A stretch of DNA of 64,000 nucleotides from Delphinapterus leucas. Lineage: Eukaryota > Chordata > Mammalia > Artiodactyla > Monodontidae. Both the position numbers and the translations under genes were made by a program. Below are positions 36,651 to 48,077 of the stretch, one piece after another. How positions within the stretch are numbered: position 1 is the first letter of the stretch; each line of letters opens with the position of its first letter. The stretch is taken from the NCBI RefSeq assembly GCF_002288925.2, contig NW_022098031.1, positions 6,819,671-6,883,670 of the forward strand, written 5' to 3'. The notes beneath the pieces were generated by a model. It saw only the letters and a list, made by a program, of their open reading frames with translations, was not told the origin of the DNA and ran no database searches.

Positions 36651-37374
36651 ATTGGAGGAATTCATATTCAACAGCTCAATTTGTTCTGATACTGTTTGAA
36701 TCTATTTTTCTACCAAAAACACACCATTTGGTGTTAAAATACCTGTGTTTACTTATTAAGTCTAGGACTTACTGCTTGTGTAACCTTGGGATCTCAAGGG
36801 CAATTAATGCTCCTAAAAGGAGGAGGTTGTTTTAGTGATATCTAATTCAGACCCTGGATTCTTGGTGAGAATTTATACTGGGCACTGAGGTCAAGGGAAT
36901 ATGGGGAAAACACTCCCTTGTTGGTCATAATCACCATTTTGTCTCAAGACTATTTTTTTTTTCAAACTTCTAACCCTAAAGCTGTGGGAGATTGGGGGAG
37001 AGGGGAGGTAGTTACTATGTCCCTGAAGTATCTCTGCCACTATTCTATATTTGCCTTACATTTTTCAGTCTATGTCTTGGGAAAACTTCCCTGGTAAAGA
37101 AGACCAACAATCTGAAGAAGTAATGCATAGGTATGTTGGTGGAGACTTGACGGGAGAGAGGTGACTATACCCTTATCTCGGCATGGCCATTATTACTAAC
37201 GTCCTTGTGTTTATTTGGACACACCTTTGCTTCAAGTCATGGATTTGAAAGAAACCTCGGTCAAATGCATCGGCATCAGTTTCCATGTGGATTCCCAAGG
37301 GCTTGTCCATATCCAAAGGAGCAGTTACCGAGTAATCACCTTAACAAGGAAGGTGTGATGCATATATGAAAAGA
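36651..37374. other. Unassigned non-coding sequence
   Basis: No gene recognised. 36,755-36,810 ('acttactgcttgtgtaacct') may be a short MIR remnant. Confidence 0.45.
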
Positions 37375-37610
37375 AATAGTTTTATTGGTGCATAGTTTAC
37401 GTATCATAAAATTCACCTGTTTCAAGTGAACAATTCAGTGATTTTTAAAGTAAATTTACCAAGCTGTGCATCACCATAAATCAGTTCTAGAACATTTTTA
37501 TCACCCAATATGGTCCCTCATAGACATTTAGTGTTTACCCCCATCCTGCCTCCCTCCCAAGGCCACCACTAATCTATTTAGTATCTCTATGGATTTTAGA
37601 GGTTAGATTT
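37375..37610 (-). mobile_element. Ancient L1 (L1M-type) 3' UTR fragment
   Basis: 'tcataaaattcacctgtttc', 'gaacaattcagtgattttta', 'caagctgtgcatcaccataa', 'ccaccactaatctatttagt' and 'tctctatggattt' form the antisense L1M 3' UTR signature. No frame. Confidence 0.85.
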
Positions 37611-37639
37611 GATGCCATGCTTAAATATTTGAAAATTAG

Positions 37640-37785
37640 AGATCATTAAAGAGAGTAAAGGGGGAGAATAATGTATTTCAGATGCTTGTTTCAGAAGGCT
37701 CTGGTAGCCTGGGATGAGAGATTAAAAGATGAGAGACTGGACATTAGGAGACTGGTTATGAGAGTGTTGTAATAATCCAGGTGTG
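37640..37785 (-). mobile_element. LINE-2 (L2) fragment
   Basis: 'ctctggtagcctggg', 'gagactggttatgagagtgt' and 'tgtaataatccaggtgtgga' match the antisense L2 ORF2 block ('actggttaggaggctattgcaataatccaggtg'). Short and diverged. Confidence 0.6.
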
Positions 37786-38469
37786 GATGATGAGGCAAAG
37801 AACTCATGGTCAGGGCTTGGCAGGGCTCAGTTCATGCACATTCAGAACAAGAAGCTTTCTTTGTGATGTGAATTGTCTCCAACAGCCTGGACTTGGAGAG
37901 GGGTTCCCAGTGAAGAGCAAGATCATCAGGAAACCTTTATCCCATTTGACTCGTGGTCTATGGAACAGGTTGTAGGTGGAAAAAGAGAGATTTTGTTTAT
38001 GTGTATTTTTTAGGAACTCTATGCATAAGAGCATAAGAGAAGAAAGTGAAAGAGAAGTTATGCAGTTGTGATTTATAGATGGTTGCATGCAGCAGATAAA
38101 AGTCTAGCACTGGTGAAGAGTGCACCTAAGTGTGGGGCTACCTGGAGGAGGAGAGAATTCAGATAAAGTCGATCATCCTAAATATCTCAGGGAGCAAAAT
38201 AAGTTGACCGAGTGTGAATATTACCTTTTCTTCTGAATTGCAGTTGCTAAAAATCATACCCATCCACAACTATTTCTGCCACGGACCTGTCCAGGAATTG
38301 AGATTTACTCATTTCCTTGTATTAAAGCCTACTTCCTCAAATATCTCTGTTAAAGTGTTAATATGTTACTGAGACAAGGCATAGTATTAATCCATTATCA
38401 CCTATTGGCCAATAGCATTTTACGAGTTAAATTCTGTAATAGTTACGCAGCCATTGTGTTACAGGTCAC

Positions 38470-38865
38470 TGACTTGATTTCAGTGCATGTTTCTCAAAGG
38501 AGGTAATACTTGAACAATGACTTGAAGATTGAGAAGAAATTTTCCAAGCAGTCTTAGAGAGAGATGAAAGGGATCACTGGGAAAGGGAAACCAGGCAGAG
38601 AGATCAGTCTGTGCAAATGTACAGAGGCTGATATAAAGGATGGAGAGATGTGGATGCAAGTATTTCAGGGCACCTGGAATCTTGTGTGCATATCACAGAA
38701 TGGCAGGAGGATGGGCTGAGTTTAAGGGCAAGGGCCAGATGTTGAAGGATAGCATAGGGCATGCTAAGGAGTTTGTGCTCCATCCCATGGACAGGGTTTA
38801 CAGCCTGGCATCCAACAGTAAATTCTGTTTTAAGTTTGAATGTGTTTAAGTAGAATGTACTCTAT
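38470..38865 (-). mobile_element. LINE-2 (L2) fragment
   Basis: Antisense L2 blocks: 'tgaacaatgacttgaagatt', 'gtctgtgcaaatgtacagag', 'agtttgtgctccatcccatg'. No frame. Confidence 0.55.
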
Positions 38866-40585
38866 ATCTTTGCCACAGGCTCCACAACTCCCTTTTAGTG
38901 ATAGTTTCCACCTCACATATTTACATTAGCTATCTGGCCCCTGAAAATATTTGTTTGTGACCTCTTAGAGGAAAATTAAGCCAAGTGCTAAAGTGTCTGA
39001 AGAAGATAGGAAAGCTTGAATGTGCTGAGCAGATTACAGTGAAGTGTACAGGTGTGCAGGAATAAGTGGAAGGCAGAGTCTTCAAATGAGCAAGGCTTGA
39101 TTTCATAGACAGGGGAAAAAATACATAAGTGCCAGGAGAAGATGAAAGAAGTTAAAAATATCTAATAACCTCCAGCAAAGACAACAGAGGAAAAGAAATG
39201 GTCCCATTCAATAGTGTGGAAAGGAGAGTAGCCATGGGAAAGAGTTATTTTCAATAAGTACTTAATAAATTGAATTTCACAGATAAGACTTTCATATTTA
39301 AGAGCTACAACTCTCTAATTTCTTAAAAATCTTTAAAATATTGGTCTGCCCATCAAAATGCCAAATTCTTGATTTGTAATTCAATCAACAATAAACATTT
39401 AGTAAGTATTTACCAAGTACAGACATAAATTTCTAAACTTTTTGGGAGATATAATATTATATTTTTGCCTAATAGGCTTTATAGCATCATAAATACCAAG
39501 GTGTGAAAACAGCTCTGTAATTATTCATTATTATTGAGAGAAATAAGGTGGATAGAAAGAGGAAAATTAAGTATGAAAGAATAACAGAAAAATCGTCAGT
39601 TTACAAGGTAAAATTAATAAATTATCAAGTTATGCTAACATGTATTATTTAACCCAAATAGTTTTAGCATTTTCAATAATGAATATAATGTATAAAATGC
39701 ACAAATAGAAAGACGTAATATACCCTGTGAGCACTTTTACCAGGGTGCTAATGACCTGCTTGAGTTTGCACCTTGGGCTTTGCCTCCAGCCTTAAAATAC
39801 AGTCAACTATTACCTGCTCAAATCTATACCAGCATGTTTTAACTAGACTAACTATACTCTAAGGAGAGGAAAATATCATACTGTTTCATTTTCATTCACA
39901 GCTTCTAAAATCACAGCTATTATTCATAATGCAGTTGTAGTTTTGAGTATGCTATAATGTACCTGTATGTGAAAATCATGTACTTGTGACAGTATTTAAC
40001 TTTCTTGACTTATAAAATTAAAAATATCTGAGTCTGAAGTAGATTTAAAATATCTTCTTATATATAATTAAATAGCATATTATCAATTTCTTCCATTTTC
40101 TCCATATATAGTTATATTTTAGATTATAGCTTTTTGAAATGATATTAAACACCAGTGGCATATAGGCCAAACATAACTGAAATTTTAAAGCCACTGCCAA
40201 ACTAAAATGGAGACATACAACATACAGAGCAAATTTCATTCATTCAAGTAACAATTGTCAACTTTTTCATTATTTGGACTAACTCTTCCTCCTACCTCTT
40301 TGTCCATAGCGAAAAAGCAACGTGCATTTTGTTAATTATTCACAAATTTCTTGTGGGGGAGGGGATGATATTTAAAGGTGTAAATGGTCAGTGCTGTCTC
40401 TGTATTCCTTTTTCATCCAAACTAACAGTAGATAATGTTTGTATAAGCAACATCTTGTTGAATAGCTGAGAGATTACCATGATTTAAGATTTAGAATTGC
40501 TTGAAGTGTTAATAAGATTAGGGTCAATATCATCCACTGTCTTGTCAGGAATTTGAATGGTACAATTCATATTAGTGATAATAAT
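38866..40585. other. Unassigned non-coding sequence
   Basis: No gene recognised. 39,380-39,470 ('atttagtaagtatttaccaa') may be a short antisense L2/MIR tail. Confidence 0.45.
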
Positions 40586-40589
40586 AATA

Positions 40590-40925
40590 CTAGAATAATA
40601 ATAATAGCCACATCTATTAACTTAAGCACATAAAATATGCCAAGTACTGCATTAAATATTTTTCACAAATTATCTCATTTACTCTTCAATGAGTAAATAG
40701 ATAATCTTAACATAACATTATTATCTCTGTTTTACAGCTAATAATAGCCAATATTTACTGGCTTCTAATTATATGTTCAATTGGCAACATTCCAATGAAA
40801 TTGTTACCGTTTTCTAGAGGAGAAAACCTAAATTTAGAGTGAGACAGTGATTTGCCTAAATTCCCATATATAGTGAGGTTGGATCCATGACTCATTTGTA
40901 ATTTAAGAACTCATGCTCTTCACCA
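40590..40925 (-). mobile_element. MIR SINE
   Basis: Antisense MIR with an ATA-rich lead-in: 'aaatatgccaagtactgcat', 'cacaaattatctcatttact', 'attattatctctgttttaca', 'gagacagtgatttgcctaaa' and 'aactcatgctcttcaccaca' appear in the expected order. An internal stretch (about 40,739-40,800) looks inserted or duplicated. Confidence 0.78.
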
Positions 40926-41209
40926 CAGTGTTATAGTTATCAAATATATTAGTCACTATAAGTAAGTCTAGAGGCTTTAACTCTAGAATCTCATCAGATT
41001 AGCAAAATTAAAGGTTGCATTGTTTATTCATGTTATGGTCTGAAATCCAGTGCAGTTGAAGTGTTGTTTATCAGTAATGCAATCTGAGAAATGGAGTTTA
41101 GTTGTGTGCCCAAGAGGAAAATAAAGTAGATTTGGAATAAATAGGACATTTTCTCTGTCATACTTTAAAATCTTGACTTTTATGTGAAAGAGAGAACTAT
41201 TGAATTATT

Positions 41210-41520
41210 TAAAGTATGGAATGATATTAGTAAATTTCTATTTTACAATCATGACTGAAGTGATATTTCAGAATAAAGTCTATTCTGTGGTCTACACAGG
41301 GTGAGACCAGAGAAAGGGAAGCTATTTAGGGGGAACCATTTACACGAGAAATGATTAGAGCAGAAGCTAATACAGTGGCTGTAGGAATTAAGAGAAAATG
41401 TAGGTAAATCCTCCAAGAAATATTTGGGGCATAGAATCAAAAGGACTTCTTGAATACTGGGTATGAACAGTTAAGGAGAAAAAGGGTCAAGGATATTTCT
41501 GAGGTTTTAAGCTTAGCGCA
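41210..41520 (-). mobile_element. Possible LINE-2 fragment
   Basis: 'gaatgatattagtaaatttc', 'agagcagaagctaatacagt' and 'gtcaaggatatttctgaggt' weakly follow the antisense L2 order. Tentative. Confidence 0.4.
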
Positions 41521-41699
41521 CAATGTGTGTGGTAGGTAGTAAGGATTATAATGTAGAAGTGACTTCTCTACATGTATGGAACAGCTTTACATAGGAGTCC
41601 TTTGTCAACTAGGCAGATATATTGATTATGCTGCATATGGGCTTGCTTGCATTGCTATAAAACCAAGAAAAATTAAATGAGTTGCAAATTAATCTAGTT

Positions 41700-42648
41700 T
41701 ATTTCGTTTAACCATTTACTCAACAAATACATTTGGATTACAAACTTGTATTCTATGCACTGTGCTGGAAATTTGAGGAAACAATGTAAAAGACACAATC
41801 TCTGGGTTAAGTCTAGTGGAAGACAATTGTGATTCAACTTAATCAATGCTAAATAAAAGCAAACATGGGATGTTATGGCAATTCTTAGAATGTGCATGAA
41901 AACCCAGAAGTGTAGCAGAAAGGGTAAAAAAAAAATCTTCATAATAGTTTGAAGGAAGGATAAGAATTAGCTAAGCAGAAAAAGAAGATATATTCAGACT
42001 ATATATACAGAACATGTACATAGGCTCAGAAAGAAAACAGAGAATGCCATGATTAAAGATAGCTGGAAGGTGAGTATGGCCTGAGAACCGAAGAAAGTCT
42101 GGCAGGTGATAGGACTTGTGAGGTCAAAGTTGCTAGGATATGAAAGATTCTTACATGCCAAAGCCTTTTGAAGATTTCAGCTTGAAAGTTAAAAAGCCAC
42201 TTAATGATTCTTAGCAGAGAAATGGCATGGTCACATTTACGCATTATGAAAGTCATTCTTACAACAGCATAAGAGTGGATTGGATAAAAACAAGATCAAA
42301 GGCATGGGAACCCATCATGGGGCTTTTGGAGAACTCTAGCAGAGAGGTGATAGTGGTCTGAAATAAAGCCACTGCAGTGAGGATGGAGAGGAGGGGGAAT
42401 TCAAGAATGTTAAAGTGGAGAAATGGATAGATTTTATCCCCAGTGAGATTAAAGGCTAAATGAGATGGAAGAATGAGGATAATTCTCAGCTTTCTGACTT
42501 AAGTAATTAGGTATCTGATGGTGCTATTCAAAAAAATAGGGGAAAATGAAAAGATGAGCACAGGTCTGGTGAAGCAGGAAGAAAGTAAACTTACTTTTGA
42601 ACATACAAGTATCTTTGAAGCATTCAAGCAAAGATATCCAGGAAGAAG
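41700..42648 (-). mobile_element. LINE-2 (L2) fragment, cut by the L1-A insertion
   Basis: Begins with 'catttactcaacaaatacat' (antisense L2 tail) and continues with 'ctatgcactgtgctggaaat', 'gtgataggacttgtgaggtc', 'aaatggcatggtcacattta' and 'aatggatagattttatcccc'. It stops at the L1-A target site at 42,649. I could not recognise its continuation beyond 50,020. Confidence 0.62.
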
Positions 42649-42656
42649 CTGGATAT
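42649..42656 (+). repeat. Target-site duplication of L1-A, left copy
   Basis: ctggatat, repeated at 50,012-50,019. Imperfect similarity continues a few bases further. Confidence 0.65.
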
Positions 42657-42672
42657 GTATATTTTTAACATC

Positions 42673-42678
42673 TTTATT
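42673..42678 (-). terminator. L1-A polyadenylation signal
   Basis: AATAAA on the minus strand, immediately before the 3' end of the element (caataaagatgttaaaaa). This is the usual L1 arrangement. Confidence 0.8.
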
Positions 42679-43473
42679 GGAGTATAACTGCTTTACACTG
42701 TTGTGTTAGTTTCTGCTGTATAACAAAGTGAATCAGCTATACGTATACTTTTATCCCCATATCCCCTCCCACTTGCATCTCCCTCCCACCCTCCCTGTCC
42801 CACCCCTCTAGGTGATCACAAAGCACGGAGCTGATCTCCTCCTGTGATACAGCTGCTTCCCACTAGCCATCTATTTTACATTTAGTAGTGTATATATGTC
42901 CATGCCACTCTCTCACTTCGTCCCAGCTTACCTTCCCCCTCCCCGTGTCCTCAAGGCGATTCTCTATATCTGCATCTTTTTCCCTCCTACCCCTAGGTTC
43001 CTCAGAACCATTTTTTTTATTTTTAGTTTCCATATATATGTGTTAGCATACAGTATTTGTTTTTCTCTTTCTGACTTACTTCACTCTGTATGACAGACTC
43101 TAGGTCCATCCACCTCATTACAAATAACTAAATTTCATTTCTTTTTATGGCTGAGTAATATTCTATTGCATATATGTGCCACATCTTCTTTATCCATTCA
43201 TCTGTCAATGGACACTTAGGTTGCTTCCATGTCCTGGCTATTGTAAATAGTGCTGCAATGAACATTGTGGTACATGACTCTTTTTGAATTATGGATTCCT
43301 CAGGGTATATGCCCAGTAGTGGGATTGCAGGGTCATATGGTAGTTCTATCTTTAGTGTTTTAAGGTACCTCCATACTGTTCTCCATAGTGGCTGTATCAA
43401 TTTACATTTCCACCAACAGAGCAAGAGGGTTACCATTTCTCCACACCCTCTCCAGGATTTATTGTTTGTAGAT

Positions 43474-43679
43474 TTTTTTTTTTTTTTGCGGTATGCGGGC
43501 CTCTCACTGTTGTGGCCTCTCCCGTTGCGTAGCACAGGCTCCGGACGCACAGGCTCAGCAGCCATGGCTCACGGGCCCAGCCACTCTGCGGCATGTGGGA
43601 TCTTCCCGGACCAGGACACGAACCCATGTCCCCTGCATTGGCAGGCGGACTATCAACCACTGCACCACTAGGGAAGCCC
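43474..43679 (-). mobile_element. CHR-type SINE, short (deletion-type) form, nested in L1-A
   Basis: Minus-strand element with head 'gggcttccctagtggtgcag' and short body 'gagcggctgggcccgtgag'-like, ending in an A run seen as T at about 43,474-43,487. An 8-bp duplication, ttgtagat, flanks it (43,466-43,473 and 43,680-43,687). It splits ORF2 and makes a 145-codon chimeric frame (43,128-43,565) that starts in the SINE and runs into the ORF2 C-terminus. Confidence 0.94.
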
Positions 43680-44805
43680 TTGTAGATATTTTTTTGATGA
43701 TGGCCATTCTGATTGGTGTGAGGTGATACCTCACTGTAGTTTTGATTTGCATTTCTCTAATGATTAGTGATGTTGAGCATCCTTTCATGTGTCTGTTGGC
43801 AATCTGTATATCTTCTTTGGAGAAATGTCTATTTAGGTTTTGTGCCCATTTTTGGATTGGATTGTTTGTTTTTCTGATATCGAGCTCCATGAGCTGCTTC
43901 TATATTTTGGAGATTAATCCTTTGTCAGTTGCTTCATTTGCAAATACTTTCTCAAATTCTGAGGGTTGTCTTTTCATCTTCTTTATAGTTTCCTTTGCTC
44001 TGCAAAAGCTTTTAAGTTTCATTAGGTCCCATTTGTTTATATTTTATTTTATTTCCATTTCTCTAGGAGGCGGGTCAAAAAGGATCTTGCTGTGATTTAT
44101 GTAATAGAGTGTTCTGCCTATGTTTTCCTCTAAGAGTTTTATAGTGTCTGGCCTTACATTTCGGTCTTTAATCCATTTTGAGTTTATTTTTGTGTATGGT
44201 GTTAGGAAGTGTCCTAATTTCATTTTTTACATGTAGCTGTCCTGTTTTCCTAGCACCACTTATTGAAGAGGCTGTCTTTTCTCCACTGTGTATTCTTGCA
44301 TCCTTTATCAAATATAAGGTGACTCTATGTGCAGGGGTTTATCTCTTGATTTTCTTTCCTGTTCCATTGATCTATATTTCTGTTTTTGTGCCAGTACCAT
44401 ACTCTCTTGATTACTGTAGCTTTGTAATATAGTCTACATTCAGGGAAAATGATTCCTCCAGCTCCGTTTTTCTTTCTCAAATTTGCTTTGGCTATTCAGG
44501 GTCTTTTATGTTTCCAAACAAATTGTGAAATTTTTTGTTCTAGTTCTGTGAAAAATGCCATTGGTAGTTTGATAGGGATTGCATTGAATCTGTACATTGC
44601 TTTGGGTAGTATAGTTATTTTCACAATATTGATTCTTCTAATCCAAGACCATGGTATATCTCTCCATCTGTTTGTATCATTTTTAATTTCTTTCATCAGT
44701 GTCTTATAGTTTTCTGCATACAGGTCTTTTGTCTCCTTAGGTAGGTTTATTCCTAGGTCTTTTATTCTTTATGTTGCAATGGTAAATGGGAGTGTTTCCT
44801 TATTT

Positions 44806-44837
44806 TCATTTTCATTTCATTTTCATTTCATTTTCAG
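44806..44837. repeat. (TTTCA)n/(TTTTCA)n short tandem repeat inside L1-A ORF2
   Basis: Alternating 'ttttcatttca' units where L1-B at the matching place (about 54,118-54,148) has unique sequence, so it arose in this copy or its parent. Confidence 0.85.
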
Positions 44838-44877
44838 ACTTTTCATCATTAATGTGTAGGACTGCAAGAGATTTCTT

Positions 44878-44933
44878 AGTCTCTTGACTAAGAGACTTAG
44901 TCTTAGTCTTAGTCTTAGTCTTAGTCTTAGTCA
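44878..44933. repeat. Hairpin plus (TTAGTC)n hexamer expansion inside L1-A ORF2
   Basis: A perfect hairpin (stem agtctctt / aagagact, loop gact, 44,878-44,897) is followed by about six TTAGTC units. L1-B lacks it: its sequence runs straight from 'gagatttct' to 'gtgcattaac' (about 54,168-54,186). It sits shortly after the reverse-transcriptase catalytic region in the reading direction. Confidence 0.92.
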
Positions 44934-47186
44934 TTCTTGTGCATGAATTTTGTATCCTATGACTTCACCAAATCCATTGATTAGCTCTAGTAGTTTGCTG
45001 GTGGCATCTTTAGGACTATCCCTATACTGTATCATGTCATCTGCAAACAGTGACTGTTTTACTTCCTCTCTTTCTGATTTTGTTTCCTTTTATTTCTTTT
45101 CCTTCTCTGATTGCTGTGACTAAAACTTCCAAAATTATATTGAATAATAATGGTGAGAGTTGGCAACCTTGTCTTGCCTGATCTTAGTGGAAACGGTTTC
45201 AGTTTTTCACCATTGAGAATGGTATTGGCTGTGGGTTTGTCATATATGGCCTTTATTATGTTGAGGTAAGTTCCCTTTATGCCTACTTTCTGGAGGGATT
45301 TTATCATAAATGGGTGTTAAATTTTGTCAAAAGATTTTTTGCATTATTGAGATTATCATGTGGTTTTTATCCTTCACTTTGTTAATATGGTGTTTCACTT
45401 TGACTAATTTGCATATTTGGAAGAATCCTTGCATTCCTAGGTAGACCTCACTTGATCATGGTGTATGATCCGTTTAATGTGCTGTTGGATTCTGTTTGCT
45501 AGTATTTTGGTGAGGATTTTTGCATCTATGTTTATAAGAGGTATTGACCTGTTATTTTCCTTTTTTTGTGTGTGACATCTTTGTCTGGTTTTGGTACTGG
45601 GGTGATTGTGGCCTTGTAGAATGAGTTTGGGAGTGTTCCTCCCTCTGCTATATTTTGGAAGAGTTTGAGAAGGATAGGTGTTAGCTCTCTTCTAAATGTT
45701 TGATAGAATTTGCCTATGAAGCCATCTGGTCCTGAGCTTTTGTTTGTTGGAAGATTTTTAATCACAGTTTCGATTTCAGTGCTTGTGATTTGTCTGTTCA
45801 CATTTACTATTTCTTCCTGGTTCAGGAAGGTTGTGTTTTACTAAGAATTTGTCCATTTCTTCCAGATTGTCCATTTTATTGGCATATAGTTGCTTGTAAT
45901 AATCTCTGATGATCCTTTGTATTTCTGCAGTGTCACTTGTTACTTCTTTTCATTTCTAATTCTGTTGATTTGAGTCTTTTCCTTTTTTTTCTTGAAGAGT
46001 CTGGCTAATGGTTTATCAGCTTTGTTTATCTTCCCAAAGAACCAGCTTTTAGTTTTATTGATCTTTGCTATTGTTTCCTTCATTTCTTTTTCATTTATTT
46101 CTGATCTGATTTTCTTGATTACTTTCCTTCTTCTAACTTTGGGATTTTCTTGTTCTTCTTTCTCTAACTGTTTTAGGTTTATGGTCAGGTTGTTTATTTG
46201 ATATTTTTCTTGTTTCTTGAGGTAGGAGTTTATTTCTATAAACTACCTTCTTAGAACTGCTTTTGCTGCATCGCATAGATTTTGAATTATCGTGTTTTCA
46301 TTGTCATTTGTTTCTAAGTATTTTTGATTTCCTCTTTGATTTCTTCAGTGATATCTTGGTTATTTAGTAGTGCACTGTTTAGCCTCCATGTGTTTGTATT
46401 TTTTACACTTATTTCCTGTAATTCATATCTAGTCTCATAGCATTGTGGTTGGAAAATATACCTGATATGATTTCAATTTTCTTAAATTTACCAAGGCTTG
46501 GTTTGTGACCCAAGATATGATCTATCCTGGACAGTGTTCCATGAGCACTTGAGAGGAAAGTGTATTCTGTTGTGTTTGGATGAAATGTCCTATAAATATG
46601 AATTAAGTCCATCTTGTGTAATGTATCATTTAAAGCTTGTGTTTCGTTATTTATTTTCTTTTTGGATGACCTGTCCATTGGTGTGAGTGGTGTGTTAAAG
46701 TCCCCTACTATTAATGTGTTACTGTCGATTTCCCCTTTTATTGCTGTTAGCATTTGCCTTATGCTGATATGCTCCTATGTTGGATGCATAAATATTTACA
46801 GTTGTTATATCTTCCTCTTGTGTTGATCCCTTGGTCATTATGTAGTGTCCTTCTTTATCTCTTTTAATAGTCTTTATTTTAAAGTCTATTTTGTCTGATA
46901 TGAGAATTGCTACTCCATCTTTCTTTTGATTTCCATTTGCATGGAATATCTTTTTCCATCACCTCACTTTCAGTCTGTATGTGTCCCTAGGTCTGTAATG
47001 GGTCTCTTGTTGAGAGCATATATATGGATTTTTTTTTTGTATCCATTCAGTCATTCTATGGGTTTTGGTTGGAACATTTAATCCATTTACATTCAAGGTT
47101 GTCATCGATATGTATGTTCCTATTATGATTTAATAATTGCTTTGGGTTTGTTTTTGTAGGTCTTTTCCTTCTCTTGTGTTTCCTGC

Positions 47187-48077
47187 CTAGAGAAGTCCCT
47201 TTAGAATTTGTTGTAAAGCTGGTTTGGTGGTGCTGAATTCTCTTAGGTTTTGCTTGTCTGTAAAGCTTTTAATTTCTCTGTCGAATCTGAATGAGATCCT
47301 TGCTGGGTAGAGGAATCTTGGATGTAGGTGTTTCCCTTTCATCACTTTAAATATGTCCTGCCACTCCCTTCTGGCTTGCAGAGTTTCTGCTGAATGATCA
47401 GCTGTTAATCTTATGGGGATTCCCTTGTATGGTATATGTTGCTTTTCCCTTGCTGCTTTTAATATATTTTCTTTGTATTTAATTTTTGATAGTTTGATTA
47501 ATATGTGTCTTGGCATGTTTCTCCTTGGATTTATCCTGTATGGGACTCTCTGCATTTCCTGGACTTGATTGACTATTTCTTTTCCCATATTAGGGAAGTT
47601 TTCAACTATAATCTCTTCAAATATTTTCTCAGTCCCTTTCTTTTCCTCTTCTTCTGGGACCCCTATAATTTGAATGTTAGTGCATTTAATGTTGTCCCAG
47701 AGGTCTCTGAGAGTGTCCTCCATTCTTTTCATTCTTTTTTCTTTATTCTGCTCTGCAGTAGTTATTTCCACTATTTTATCTTCCAGGTCACTTATCCATT
47801 CATCTGGCTCAGTTATTCTGCTATTGATTCCTTCTAGAGAATTTTTAATTTCATTTATTGTGTTGTTCATCATTGTTTGTTTGTTCATTAGTTCTTCTAG
47901 GTCTTTGTTTAATGTTTCTTCTATTTTCTCCATTCTATTTCTAAGACTTTGTATCATCTTTACTATCATTATTCTGAATTCTTTTTCGGGTAGACTGCCT
48001 ATTTCCTCTGCATTTGTTTGGTCTGGTGGGTTTTTGCTTTTCTCCTTCATCTGATGCATATTTCTCTCTCTTCTCAT
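47187..48077 (-). CDS. L1 ORF1 protein (RNA-binding chaperone), open frame
   Basis: 296 codons without interruption. ORF1p is the trimeric nucleic-acid-binding chaperone that packages L1 RNA in the cytoplasm. Visible parts: a basic N-terminal region (1-35); a heptad-rich coiled coil (about 36-125: IMIVKMIQSLRNRMEKIEET, then LEGINSRI and DLEDKIVEI); an RRM-like domain (about 130-212, with NIQIIGVPE at 134-142 and PRHILIKLSKIKYKENIL at 189-206); and the C-terminal domain (about 215-290, with IRLTADHSAETLQARREW at 222-239 and LYPARISF at 256-263). The end (ALQQILKGLL) coincides with the ORF1 stop in L1-B, so the C-terminus is natural. The reading frame remains open upstream of this methionine (…ETPKHSKLRK), so the true start could differ. 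Its partner ORF2 is dead. Confidence 0.9.
   Translation of the reverse strand: MRRERNMHQMKEKSKNPPDQTNAEEIGSLPEKEFRIMIVKMIQSLRNRMEKIEETLNKDLEELMNKQTMMNNTINEIKNSLEGINSRITEPDEWISDLEDKIVEITTAEQNKEKRMKRMEDTLRDLWDNIKCTNIQIIGVPEEEEKKGTEKIFEEIIVENFPNMGKEIVNQVQEMQRVPYRINPRRNMPRHILIKLSKIKYKENILKAAREKQHIPYKGIPIRLTADHSAETLQARREWQDIFKVMKGKHLHPRFLYPARISFRFDREIKSFTDKQNLREFSTTKPALQQILKGLL

Larger units (their letters stand above)
42950..47130 (-). pseudogene. L1-A ORF2 (endonuclease/reverse transcriptase), disrupted
   Basis: ORF2 normally gives a protein of roughly 1,275 residues, and here it survives in pieces. Endonuclease: 46,409-46,753 keeps VGDFN, SRIDHIL and SNHNAMRL, the catalytic and metal-binding motifs. 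Reverse transcriptase: 45,532-45,801 (NLPTNKSSGPDGF), 45,059-45,307 ([15 protein letters not shown]), and an intact FADD box at 45,036-45,047. Later pieces are 44,496-44,696 ([24 protein letters not shown]) and the C-terminal part within 43,128-43,460. Frameshifts near 46,760, 45,810 and 45,310, tandem-repeat growth at 44,806-44,933 and a SINE at 43,474-43,679 break it. The usual start methionine at the beginning of the endonuclease is not clear. Confidence 0.92.

Noticed and set aside
47505..48054. 110- and 126-codon plus-strand frames opposite L1-A
   Set aside because: They are antisense to the genuine ORF1 of L1-A, which has full domain support on the minus strand.
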